A DNA stretch of 64,000 nt from Schistocerca nitens (Eukaryota > Arthropoda > Insecta > Orthoptera > Acrididae), in contig NC_064614.1 in NCBI RefSeq assembly GCF_023898315.1, positions 1,054,070,432 through 1,054,134,431 on the forward strand, in the 5' to 3' direction. The notes under the pieces are model-generated. The model did no database searches, was not told the origin of the DNA, and saw nothing but the letters and a program-made list of their open reading frames with translations. Made by a program: the position numbers and the translations under genes. Of the stretch, positions 12,901 to 22,635 are shown one piece after another. Each line of letters opens with the position of its first letter. Position 1 is the stretch's first letter.

Positions 12901-13318
12901 ACATTTCTTGTACTGTTGCTCCTGGGACAGGATTACCTGCAGTAGACATATATTCACGACCTTCGTTTCTTCTTTTTTTACTCCCATGAACCTTCTTCAT
13001 TCTTTCTTGATCTTTGTTGTTTTGGATGGGAGACTCACATGTGATGACATTTTTCTTTGTGACAAATGATGAACTATGAGGACACTATAATGCCAAGCAA
13101 CACACCTAAATTTCAATTTCTGATGTTAATTCATCCGCAGAATGTGAAGTATTCAGAGTGAGAACTAGCATCTGTGTCTTCATCAAAGTTTTCAACAGAA
13201 AAGTTAAGTTTCTTTCTAGAAGCTATCTTCATCAAACTTGTTGTGTAGCTTGAGATTGACTTGTTGATACAGAAGATACGTAAAGCACTTGTAGTGTTAG
13301 TGATGTTGTTGTTGAAGT
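12901..13318. repeat. Internal duplication, copy 1
   Basis: Runs from acatttcttgtactgttgct to tgatgttgttgttgaag and recurs at 13465-13882 with few changes, an offset of 564 bases. It lies in the 5' half of the decayed transposase-like gene. Confidence 0.85.
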
Positions 13319-13464
13319 AATTTTGGAGAAATGTGATGACGATGAGTATCAGGTATTAGTGGGGTTTAAGAATAATGAAGTTTCAGAGTTATTTGTGAAT
13401 GATGTTGACAATACAGGTAAGGTAAGTGATGTGTGTGATGTTTTAAGTGAGGTTCATGGAATAC

Positions 13465-13882
13465 ACATTTCTTGTACTGTTGCTGCTGGGACATGATTAC
13501 CTGCAGTAGATGTATATTCACGACCGTCGTTTCTTCTTTTTTTTACTCCTATGAACCTTCTTCATTCTTTCTTGATATTTGTTGTTTTGGATGGGAGTCT
13601 CACATGTGATGACACTTTTCTTCGTGACAAATGATGAACTATGAGGACACTATAATGCCAAGCAACACACCGGAATTTCAATTTCTGATGTTAATTCATC
13701 CTCAGAATGTGAAGTATTCAGAGTGAAAACTAGCATCTATCTCTTCATCAAAGTTTTCAACAGAAAAGTTAAGTTTCTTTCTAGAAGCTATCTTCATCAA
13801 ACTTGTTGTGTAGCTTGAGATTGACTTGTTGATACAGAAGATACGTAAAGCACTTGTAGTGTTAGTGATGTTGTTGTTGAAG
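13465..13882. repeat. Internal duplication, copy 2
   Basis: Second copy of the 418-bp block. Its last 70-odd bases are repeated again at 13879-13951 (gaagctatcttcatcaaact onward), so the locus carries two rounds of duplication. Confidence 0.85.
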
Positions 13883-14070
13883 CTATCTTCATCAAACTTG
13901 TTGTGTAGCTTGAGATTGACTTGTTGATACAGAAGATACATAAAGCACTTGGGCAAGAACAGAAACCTGAAAACAGTGCCATCTCTTGAGAATTTTGCAG
14001 AACCACTTGACGCCATGATCTGTAGTATAACTCTTTGTACAAAATGACAGTTTCATTTGTCCAAAAATGT

Positions 14071-14097
14071 TGCTTGGAACTTTCTTGCTGGGACCCC
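14071..14097 (-). repeat. Right terminal inverted repeat of the 3.1 kb transposon
   Basis: TGCTTGGAACTTTCTTGCTG followed by GGACCCC is the reverse complement of the left end with two differences. Confidence 0.8.
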
Positions 14098-15493
14098 TTT
14101 ATATACACTCCAACCATGACTAAATTCATTCACCTCTGAATACACTACGAATTCATCCTCACTTTACTTAAACTTATGCTTACTAACCAATCTCTCCTTT
14201 AAACACTGTACTCACATCACCTTACTAACATATCCTCACTCACTTTAATCTGCGATAGTATCATTCATATTTTTGCTCAACTCAGTTTTCCTCCTATCTT
14301 GGCAAACACACCATAACAATAGCATCAATACCATCTGCATCATTTACTTTCTTATCTCTAACTGTCAAATATGCTCACACAAAGAACATCTAAGAATTTG
14401 GAATTACACAAGCAATGGGAATCTCTACCTCATACACTTTAACCTCCACTCTGGGAAAATACTCTGTGTTAGGCATTTTCAACAGTAGTTTGTACACATT
14501 TCCATTTAACAGATACAAAACAGCTACATCTCAAATGTATTAAAAATAACCCTATACATTCATTATCAGTAATCGTAATTGTTTCGGAATCAATCAACAT
14601 GCAGCATGAATAACATTCTCACAACAATCAAATCAAAATCCAATTTTTCTCTTTTTTCCTATCTGTACACATTCTAAACTATCTCATCCTCTCTTCTAAA
14701 GGGAAAAAGTACTTTACATGGCTTCTATTCACACCTCTGTCTACCAACTACACAGGCTGTTTCTCTCTCTGGGACAATACAAATTCCCCTCTACGGCTAA
14801 CCTCCTTTTCATATCACACACACTACTAAATCACCAATTCATTAACTGTTCAAACTCAAATCTTATAAGTGGAACATACAGGTGCAACCTTAGTTCTGAA
14901 TACATTTATTACCAAACTCTATTTATAAGCAAATCTTTTTGAAATCATCACTCTTGGTCACTACGATACCTCATTCTTTATTTTTGTACATTTTCTATGG
15001 AATAATGTATATTTCCTCATCTAAACATAAACATGCACACTAACACAACTTTTTTTTTTATAACGAGGCCGCCCAGCAGTGTTAGTGATGTCACACTAAG
15101 CGGCCCATAGCCAACGCAGCAGTCCACCTCTGTATAGATGCCTGATGCTAACAATCTTCTGTCCGTCATACAGAAAGGACCCAACTAATCGATAATTCGA
15201 GCCAAAGACCAAATTATATATATTCTTGTAAACAGCATAAAGGTTCATAATGTAATACCAATTACATATACGGGCAGGAATAAGTTTAACTTTCATTTAC
15301 AATAAGGTAACAAGAGTTGCTTTATCTCATAAACACCTGACTATTGTGAATTTACTTATATGTTCATTGTGACAGCTCTTTTCAAGAATTTTTACAAGTG
15401 TATCCCCAGTAATAAAGAGGGGAAACAAAGGATAAACATCAAATATTCTCCTTTTAACATAGACATCACTGAACACAAGATTCTGTCTTGCCC

Positions 15494-15855
15494 TATGATA
15501 CTAAGGGACTGCTCTTTCCTTTAAGAAAAGCCTGACAATTTGAAGTTCGCTCTGCTATTGAAGATACACTTCTAGAAACAATATTAAAAAATGTTATGAA
15601 AGGTAAGATTAGTAGGAAATGAAAAACAACCAAGTGCATTACATGTAAGAATGTGAGCAAAAGGCTGAGGCTCTCTTTACTTACCATTTTCAATCTCTCT
15701 ACAGGTAACTTCCTTTGTCACATAGAAATCACCAACTACAAGTCTCATTATTGCTGTCTGGTACTAACGAAGTGCTTTTCTATTTAGAAAACCTGACAAT
15801 TTGATGTTCATTCTGGTACTGAAGATAAACACTTTTCAAAGGAGTTCTAGAAGTA
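15494..15855 (-). repeat. Imperfect internal direct duplication (~85 bp, twice)
   Basis: The blocks at about 15500-15575 and 15770-15850 share ctgacaatttga and gaagataca/aaca-type sequence. On the minus strand both read a peptide like SS-(I/V)-(A/P)-E-R/-TSNCQ-(A/V)-F, suggesting a duplicated coding segment in the decayed element. Confidence 0.45.
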
Positions 15856-16244
15856 GGCATATATCACATATAGCAAGAAATGTTGAACAACCAAGGCCAC
15901 CTGATGTGTTACTGAACTATTAAGCTTTTCTTTGCCTGACATAGCAATGTACTGAAGTAGCAAAACACTGGATGTCAGAATATGACATCTGTGCACTCTA
16001 AACAATGGAGTTTTCTTAGCAACCAGTGACAACAGAAACCAGCAATGTATGTTAAAACTGGTATGCCTGTTTCAATATTTTTTAAATCATCATCACTGAC
16101 ACATATCACAAAATGAAGCACCATCAACATACACATTGCTGGATTCTCATCATCACCATTCATCTTAATTTTCAGTTTCCTATGTGGGTGCACATTTAGT
16201 TCCAAGATACTCATAAGTCTTAAATTCTTGTCTGATTCTAACAA
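15847..16244 (-). pseudogene. Transposase C-terminus-like fragment (P/THAP9-like, tentative)
   Basis: The minus-strand frame at 15975-16244 ends LTYIAGFCCHWLLRKLHCLEC. A YIAG block with a following CX2C pair recalls the C-terminal part of P-element/THAP9-type and related transposases. An overlapping frame (15847-16032) continues with a hydrophobic tail (VALVVQHFLLYVIYAYF), as in that part of the family, after a break. No catalytic residues can be placed. The resemblance is by eye only, and another zinc-binding transposon protein would fit as well. Confidence 0.3.
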
Positions 16245-16259
16245 CTACCTACATGATGT

Positions 16260-18213
16260 ATGACACTGACTTCCACATAATCGCCAGTAAAGTTCAAATC
16301 AAGCTACCTGTATCTAGTGAGTCAGTTTGAAATTTACCTTGCAGGATATATTACATATTTAGTTCTCCACAGCAGTAATAATTTATCTTCACTAAGCCAT
16401 ATGTGATAACCGTAAGTGCTGTATATTTCTCTAGTGGCAATTTACCATTCTGCAATTTTAAACTTCTACATTTGTCCAATGAAGTAGTGAACTTATCCAG
16501 GAAATTGTACCACATATCCATTACTTTGTTAGTCAGAAGTTTCTGAATTTTTTATTCTATGGGTTCAGATGCAGGCTAATGACAGGTAGCAATCAATTCA
16601 TGCTAAGCCATAAAATAAGATGTTAAGGCTGTGCCAAAAAGACTCCGTTTTGTTTCTTACAATTTTCAGGAAACTGTAGAGCACTTACATTTGGTTTAAC
16701 ACTTGACAGAGCATAATGTCATTCATTTAAAGGGTAAAAGCAGTTTACTTATCTGGAGGTTAGTGACAGAGAGCAAGCAATGTATTTTAAGCAATATTAC
16801 AAAAATGTTGTGGAATTCTGGCCATTAAGAAGAAGATTATTGATTCTTAGTACTTTGAAGACACTGTACAGCACATGCATTTGATTTTACACAAAACACA
16901 TTTCATCAATGAGTAAAACATTTTGTGTTGGGGACTTCAGGAGTTCAGTAGGAGGTAGCAATAAAATACAGATTAAAGATATTAAATTTTAAAAAAAGTT
17001 TATTGCAAATTGTGGCATAGTATTAGAAGTTTCCTCTTCTTAGAACTTTGAAGAGACTGCACAGAAGTTTCGTCATTTTTCTTTTTACAAAAATTATTTA
17101 GTATTATATTTACAGTGGTCCATATAATTTTCTTACACATTTATGATGCATTGTGCTGAGGACAAGAACTTTCACACAACAGATCAGCAGCCATAATTAT
17201 TTTCCAAATTAGTTCAGCTGCTACTGCTCTTTGATTCAGCGGCTTCAGGAATGATGATGTCGCCAACAGCTTTTATAGAGTCCAGTAACTGTACATAACT
17301 ACTGTCACAGGAAATTCACGTGGGAATTTCAAACTTCATTTCTTATAAATTGATTGCATCTGTGGAAACGATTAACAAAGCCACATTTATTTAGCAAATT
17401 GACAAAATAACTTCATTGTTGTTGACTGCCAAAAACATGGAAATAAAATAAAATCAGAAAACTGAAACTAATAACATACTTTAGCCTTCCGCAGTTAAGT
17501 GAATGTATTTTCATTCATTTGATAGTTCCTGACCACAGAAATCCAATTTGTTTTCAATTGATGAGTGAACTGTAAACAAAGAGGAAGAACCAAAATCACA
17601 AAATGTAAACATGAGTCACTATCCCTCTCCCCACTACAGCCCAAACCACTCTGCACATGCACGAATCAGTCAGCTTTGGCATGCCAGAAAATTTATTCTG
17701 GATAGCATGACTGCTTCTTGCTTTCACTGCAGCCACACTTCAAGTACCCAGAAGTGGAAAGTACTGCTCATATGCAACCTGATGGCAACTGCTCAGAACA
17801 TTAAAAGTTATGATGTCATGGTCAATGGAAGCAGTTTGCTGTTAATGAAGTATTCCACAGTCTTCCTCCAAAAGCCATTGACACATTTTGCTTTTGGCAG
17901 GTGCTTCTGTGTGCACTATGTTTAGTTGTCATTAATGTCACGTTCCCTTTGCAACTTAAGGTTTATTTTGATTTTTTTTCTCTCACTTAATGTTTCAATG
18001 CTGCAGTATTATTCTGCAGTAGTTGGATACAGTAAAATTCTTTCTTAGCATATCTTAGACTATCATTTTTTAAAGGTCAAAATTACAAAAATTTAACTGA
18101 GACTAAAACAATGAGAAATTTCTGGAATTTCAAAAAATTCCATTTTTCTCCCAGACAAAATAATTCACCAGTTTTTCCTGGATTTCCCGCTCGTCCCAGA
18201 GTGCATACACCCT
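16260..18213. other. Non-coding remainder of the 15.06-18.21 kb block
   Basis: I see no gene. A 104-codon frame on the + strand (17611-17925) has no motif I recognise. The stretch is AT-rich with short repeated phrases (tttgaagacactgtacagcac-like near 16855 and 17047). Confidence 0.3.
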
Positions 18214-18803
18214 GACATTACTGCAATTTCTTAAACCTCCATGTCATGCACATACAAACTAATTCATCCACACTCCCTCCATCATATCACCAGTCTCCAA
18301 TGGATCATTTCTTCTCATACTCTACATGTTAGGGGCTGTAACTCCTACAGCTTTCTACATACATTACACACTTCAAAGGGTAAACTGTTTTCCCCTATAG
18401 TAAAATAACACCAAAACAGAATAACCAGACACAATTTTAATTTTCCATACTATCTTTCCAATAACAAAGCATCACTTAAACGTTTCTTTAGTTACAAGTC
18501 TACACTTCATTTCACAACAGAAAATTAACACTCTACAATTGGATCCTTTATAACTTCTACAAATGTTAATAATAACACAATCACATTGCAATAAGAAACT
18601 CACATTACCAACATCTAGCTTCAAATCTTCAATACCTACATTCTCAATATTTCCTGTTCTTAACATCAATACAACTCATTTCCCTAATAGGGGTTCCAAT
18701 GAAATTTCGCATCCCATCAGACATACGTACTTTCTCACTATCATTTTTCTCCAATACATATGACTGAAGTAATTAATTCTATTGCTTGGACAAGGGCAAC
18801 GTC

Positions 18804-18806
18804 AAC

Positions 18807-18857
<51 letters not shown>
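18804..18857. repeat. (CA)n microsatellite at the conserved array site
   Basis: About 26 AC dinucleotides with one interruption (acaaac), directly after the ggacaagggcaacgtc landmark. Confidence 0.95.
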
Positions 18858-18858
<1 letters not shown>

Positions 18859-19418
18859 CCATCCAAAATTTCATCTCGCATCACGTAACTACATCATGCA
18901 GACACACATTTTAAATTAATATAATTTTTATAACACAAGTCTTAATTGAGGGCACCTCATTCAAAACAATAACGAGCACCATTATCTCAATGGAAAGGGC
19001 CATAAATTACACTTTTTCTATACCTTCCATATACCATATACTTCACTACAACAACAGACTTTCCTTTTCTCTCTGCATCTGCCAGGGGACCTTCGAACAC
19101 CATCTACTCACTTCCTAATTTGTACAGTCACAAATCTTACTCTCACTATCTGACTTGTACATTGTTCCTCAAACTCAATTATGTAACTCTCAAAGTCAGA
19201 TTTTATAAGAGGGCTCAAACAGTGCAACTCACTAGTCATCGTTTCTTACATGTATAGACTATTTACACTCCAACAACACCTGAATTCATTAACCTCTGAA
19301 TACTCTGGGGACCCATTCTCACTTTATGTAAACCTATGCGTACTAACCAGTCTCCCCTTTAAACATTGTACTCACACTCCTTATCAACACTTATTCACTC
19401 ACTTTAGTCTGGGATATA

Positions 19419-20749
19419 CAGGGTGGAACAGAGGAAATGCATGTTTTTCGAACCGCTAGTACACGGCGACCAGAGGGGGTATTGACCTTGAATGAATGTT
19501 GGCAGACTGCCCATACAATGCAGTTTCAGTCGCTATGGAGCATTGGAGCATAAAGCATCATGTGATCATTGTCGAACAGTACTTTAGAAACGATGATTCT
19601 GTAGTCACAGTGCAACGTCTTTTCTGTCAAAATTTTAGATTTGGACGTCAAGGTGCAGTGCCTGATCGAAATACTGTACTCCAATGGGTTGCAGTGTTTA
19701 GAAGTACAGGATCTGTGATGAAAAAGAAACCATCTGGTCTTCGCCATTCAGTTTGTACTCCGGAAAATGTAGACCGACTGAGAATGGCAGTTCTTGCTAG
19801 TCTGAAAAGATTGGCTAGATGACTGGCTGTAGCACTGGGTAAGTCATGTCGTTCACTTCACCGCATCTTACTTGATGATCTTAAGTTTCACCTGTACAAG
19901 ATAATGATCGTCCAGCAGCTTAATGAAGGCGATTTTGTGCAGTGCAGAGAGTTGTCACGTAATGGATGAAATTTTTACGAACGATGCAGATGCTACAGTC
20001 TTCACGAGTGATGAAGCAAATTTTCATGTAGGCAGTTACATCAATGTTCAAAATTGTCAGTACTGGGCGCTGGAGAACCCATATTAATTACATCAAAGAC
20101 CTCACCACAGTTTAAAAGTAACAGTGTGGTGCCGCATTTCAAAGATGAGGATTGTTGGGCCCTATTTTTTTGAAGAGGAAAGAACTGCTGTTACTGTGAC
20201 ATCAGCATGCTACGTTAAAATTTTAAACAAGTTTCTTCATCCAGAACTTGAAAGGCGTCAAGTGAACACGAGACAAATATGGTTTCAGCAGGATGATGCC
20301 ACATCTCACACGATGAGAGCATCCATGGAAAAGTTTCGACAAATGTTCCCAGGACATGTTATTTCGAGATATGGTAATGTTTTCTGGCCCCCTCGCTTAC
20401 CCGATTTGTCAATATGCAACTTCTTTTTGTGGGGATATTTAAAATCAAAATTCTACATGAACAAGTCTTGCACAATCTATGACCTGAAGAATTCCATTCG
20501 TCAGGAAATTGAAGCCATGCCAAATGAAATGTTGGAGAGAGCCATGCATAACTTTCGGGAGAGGATTCAAATTTGTATCCAGCAAGAAGAACGTCATCTC
20601 CAAGACATTATTTTATGAACCTAATTAAAGTATGTACGTTTCAAAACTGCATTAAAAAACCCATCACTTAATGCTTGTTTTTATTATTTTTATCAAACCA
20701 TGTCCCAGTCATTCAATAGTGAAACACATGTTTCCTCTGCTCCACCCTG
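19419..20749 (+). mobile_element. Tc1/mariner-group DNA transposon, 1331 bp, inactive
   Basis: The ends are inverted repeats: left CAGGGTGGAACAGAGGAAAT (19419 onward), right TTTCCTCTGCTCCACCCTG (ending 20749), differing by a few bases. TA flanks both ends (19417-19418 and 20750-20751), the target duplication of this superfamily. Removing 1331 bases and one TA restores the array phrase gggatatactatctttctga. One transposase gene lies inside on the same strand and is broken. Confidence 0.92.
19535..20618 (+). pseudogene. Mariner-group transposase with DUF4817-like N-terminus
   Basis: Read from ATG 19535, MEHWSIKHHVIIVEQYFRND begins a DUF4817/helix-turn-helix-like DNA-binding segment. An in-frame TGA at 19820 and a later frame change interrupt it. 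The first catalytic Asp fits SDEANFHV (GAT 20010), and a TAA follows at 20085. The C-terminal piece (20124-20618) has the second Asp in QQDDATSH (20292) and the third in RLPDLS (20403), with 36 residues between them. It then has the FFLWGYLKSKFY signature and ends HLQDIIL. The enzyme cut and pasted the element; this copy cannot make it. The class is firm, the exact clade is not. Confidence 0.88.
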
Positions 20750-21173
20750 TACTATCTTTCTGATCACACTTCTCCCTTTACACAGGGCACTGATTCACTT
20801 ACAAACAATTATTATAGTATCATACACATTTCTGCTCAACTCAGGTTTCCTCCTACCCTGCCATACACACTGTGTCAATTTAATCAATACAACCTCCTTC
20901 ATTTACATTCTAATCCCCATCTCATTACCAGCTCACACTAGGAACATTTCAGAATTAATAACTGTATGGGCAGTGGGAATCTCTGCCTCATACACTTTAA
21001 CCTCCATTCTGGGAAAATACTCTCCTTTTGGTATTTTCAGCTCATACGCATCAGCTACATTTCAAACGTATTGACAATAAACCTATACACTCGTATCAGC
21101 AAATTTAATTGTTTGTGATTTAATGTACATGCAGCAGGAATATCATTTTCATAACAATCAAACTCGTCATTAA

Positions 21174-21379
21174 CCGCATGGGGTAGCCACGTGGTCTGAG
21201 GTGTCTTGTCACAGTCCATGGATGCCCCCATTGAAGGTTCATGTCCTCCCTCGGGTATGGGTCATGGGTGTGTGTGTTGTCCACAGTGTAAGTTAGATTA
21301 AGCAGTGTGTAGGCTTAGGAACCAATGACCTAAGCAGTTTGGTCCCATAAGGTCTTACCACAAATTTACGAAAAAAAAA
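21174..21379 (+). mobile_element. tRNA-derived SINE with poly(A) tail
   Basis: A 206-bp insertion flanked by the perfect 7-bp duplication TCATTAA (21167-21173 and 21380-21386). Its 5' part keeps RNA polymerase III promoter elements: an A box tagccacgtggt at 21184-21195 and a B box ggttcatgtcc at 21236-21246, one change from the tRNA consensus. It ends in a run of A. The body (tcgggtatgggtc, agcagtttggtcccataagg) matches, to my memory, a SINE very common in Schistocerca. It would be mobilised by a LINE's machinery. Confidence 0.9.
21184..21246 (+). promoter_or_regulatory. Internal Pol III A and B boxes of the SINE
   Basis: A box at 21184-21195 and B box at 21236-21246, separated by 40 bases, the layout of a tRNA gene. 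Confidence 0.75.
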
Positions 21380-21770
21380 TCATTAAATTTTTCTCTTTCT
21401 TCCTCTCTATACACATTGTGAATTCTCTCATCATCTCTTCCTCATCAAGAGGGAAAACTTATTTTACAGAGCTTCCATTCATAATCCTCTCTACCAATTG
21501 CAAAGGTTATTTTTCTCTCTGGGGCAATACATGTTTACCTCTACGGTCAATCAGTTCATCACATTGGACACATTACTAAATGACTATGTCATTAATTGTT
21601 CAAACTAAAATCTTGTAAGTGGTACATACAGAGACAACATTACTTCTCAAATCATTCATCACCAAACTCTGTTTGTAAACTTTTCTCCTTCATTCCAAAA
21701 CACCTATCCACCTCATTCTTTATTTTTGTATGTTTAGTATTAGTACCTCATCCAAACATCAACTTGCACA

Positions 21771-22084
21771 CTAACACAACTTTTGTTTCCTTCTCAGCAC
21801 CATTCTTCCACCCCATTTGTGGTCCAGATTTAACATCAGCCTCACCTCGCTCTATTTTACAGCCTTATTTGAAACCATACACCATCTTACACTACATTCT
21901 TTCAAAAACTGGAAACTTACTATTTTATTACATCCATCATTTCTGTTTATATTACTCCAGTTTCCTAAAGCTCCACATCACACATATACCAAGTAATTTA
22001 TCCACACTCACTCACACATATCACCAGTCTCCAATGGATCATTCCTTGTCATACTCTAAATGTTAAGGGAGTGTACCTCATACA
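21771..22084. repeat. Array unit 4, truncated
   Basis: Starts normally (ctaacacaac, ccttctcagcaccattcttcc) and stops after gtgtacctcatacag, about one sixth of the way through a unit. It is followed by unrelated DNA. Confidence 0.75.
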
Positions 22085-22635
22085 GATGCTGCAATTTTAA
22101 GATGTATTAAAAAAGAAAACGAAAAAGAAAAAAAAAGGAAAAGGAAAAAAAAAATGAAACACCGAGCATCCGAGAGTTGGCAAAGACATTAATTATGAAT
22201 GCGCGGAAAGGCACAGACAAATGAAAGCGGAAAGGTACAGACAAATGAAAAAAGAAACATTCAATTTTTGTACAATTTTTTTGTTTTCAATCTTACACTC
22301 TCTCGCATATATAGAAGGACGATGAAGAAGTACGATGTTGGACATGAAGTACTGTGAGCTCTATGTATCATATGTAAGCATGAATAATATTATATTGAAC
22401 AACAGTATCAAATATTTATTTTTATTTATTGAAGTGAAGAGAAGAACATATATGGTGCATTTTTTTGGTTACAAGCACCAGTGTTCCTGGAGTCTGCTGC
22501 CTGCAGCTACAAGAAATGTAAACGAAGTCCAAAATCAAAAGACACAAATAAGCACAGAACATTTTTTAATAATGCAATCATATTATATCCTACAAAAATG
22601 TGTCTTCATGTGCACAGTCAACAATATTTATTAAT
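22085..22635. other. Unassigned block at a break in the array
   Basis: About 550 bases that belong to no array unit. It begins with an A/G-rich tract (22100-22165) followed by a perfect-but-one 24-bp tandem duplication (22203-22226 and 22227-22250). In one + frame this reads AERHRQMKAERYRQMK. A 99-codon frame (22335-22634) has no known motif. The array resumes at an earlier phase than where it stopped, so this is a rearrangement and not a simple insertion. Confidence 0.45.
22203..22250 (+). repeat. 24-bp tandem duplication (x2)
   Basis: gcggaaaggcacagacaaat followed by gaaa, repeated with one C-to-T change. In frame it encodes an eight-residue AER(H/Y)RQMK repeat. Confidence 0.9.

Larger units (their letters stand above)
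11336..14016 (-). pseudogene. Decayed transposase-like gene of an unnamed insect DDE-type family
   Basis: The minus strand gives recognisable pieces in order. There is an N-terminal frame starting MASSGSAKFSRDG (13702-14016). Near 12.7-12.5 kb it reads MSIHGLRND and, after breaks, NACTSDAVNGVHAYMKS. At 11922-12185 it reads LWTCNVGIHD and EGRGRDEIGSC, and near 11.7 kb SGDFFDITGLKNGL. The C-terminus reads KHNGPVGIMKIKPND and DYVTPVFHDFYYNLLPP, ending at a stop near 11338. I recall this order from a large group of unnamed insect transposon proteins (GIHD, GRG.DEIGS, PSDK-type motifs), but cannot name the family. Several stops and frameshifts and a 418-bp internal duplication make it non-functional. 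The surrounding inverted repeats support a transposase. Confidence 0.55.
10976..14097 (-). mobile_element. TIR DNA transposon (~3.1 kb) with decayed transposase gene
   Basis: The ends form terminal inverted repeats matching at 25 of 27 positions: left from 10979 GGGGTCC...AAGAAAGTTCCAAGCA, right 14071-14097 as the reverse complement. Flanking sequences TTTGTAT (10969-10975) and TTTATAT (14098-14104) may be a target duplication of about 7 bases with one change. Removing the element restores an ordinary array unit, so the boundaries are well supported. A transposase-like gene reads on the minus strand inside. Superfamily is not certain; the terminal sequence and possible 7-8 bp duplication do not decide it. 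Confidence 0.72.
9835..15044. repeat. Array unit 2, split by a DNA transposon
   Basis: Array sequence occupies 9835-10975 and 14098-15044, about 2.09 kb in total. The flanks rejoin cleanly: catgtacaatttgtat on the left continues as acactccaacca on the right, as in other units. The CA site near 10570 has no microsatellite in this unit. It holds no gene of its own. Confidence 0.8.
15060..18213 (-). mobile_element. Decayed ~3.15 kb element, possibly a P-like DNA transposon
   Basis: This block interrupts an array unit and has a different base composition. Its right end, read inward on the minus strand, starts CAGGGTGTATGCAC and continues with GGGAAA/CCAGGAAAAA-rich sequence, a style I know from DNA-transposon ends. 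I cannot find the matching left end. The minus strand contains a protein-like stretch (15975-16244) with a Cys-pair ending. Breaks are many. The classification is tentative; a piece of unrelated genomic DNA is possible. Confidence 0.4.
15045..21770. repeat. Array unit 3, split by three insertions
   Basis: Array pieces lie at 15045-15059, 18214-19418, 20750-21173 and 21380-21770. They are separated by a decayed ~3.15 kb element, a mariner-group element and a SINE. About 150 bases of the unit are missing at the first insertion. The conserved microsatellite site carries a long (CA)n at 18804-18857. It holds no gene of its own. Confidence 0.78.

Noticed and set aside
13797-14129. 110-codon minus-strand frame overlapping the transposase N-terminus
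   Set aside because: It overlaps the 13702-14016 frame and is partly built from the internal duplication. I could not decide which is native, so I did not list it separately.
17611-17925. 104-codon + strand frame in the 15.06-18.21 kb block
   Set aside because: Opposite in strand to the protein-like remains of the block, and no motif recognised.
21184-21246. Possible tRNA gene
   Set aside because: The A and B boxes sit in a SINE body with poly(A) tail and target duplication; there is no full cloverleaf or acceptor stem.
21596-22066. 156-codon + strand frame, and many similar frames in other units (for example 32995-33309, 42290-42661, 59885-60295)
   Set aside because: They recur because the monomer's + strand is T/C/A-rich with few stops. 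They are Ser/Thr/His/Leu-rich, end at different places in each unit, and show no domain.
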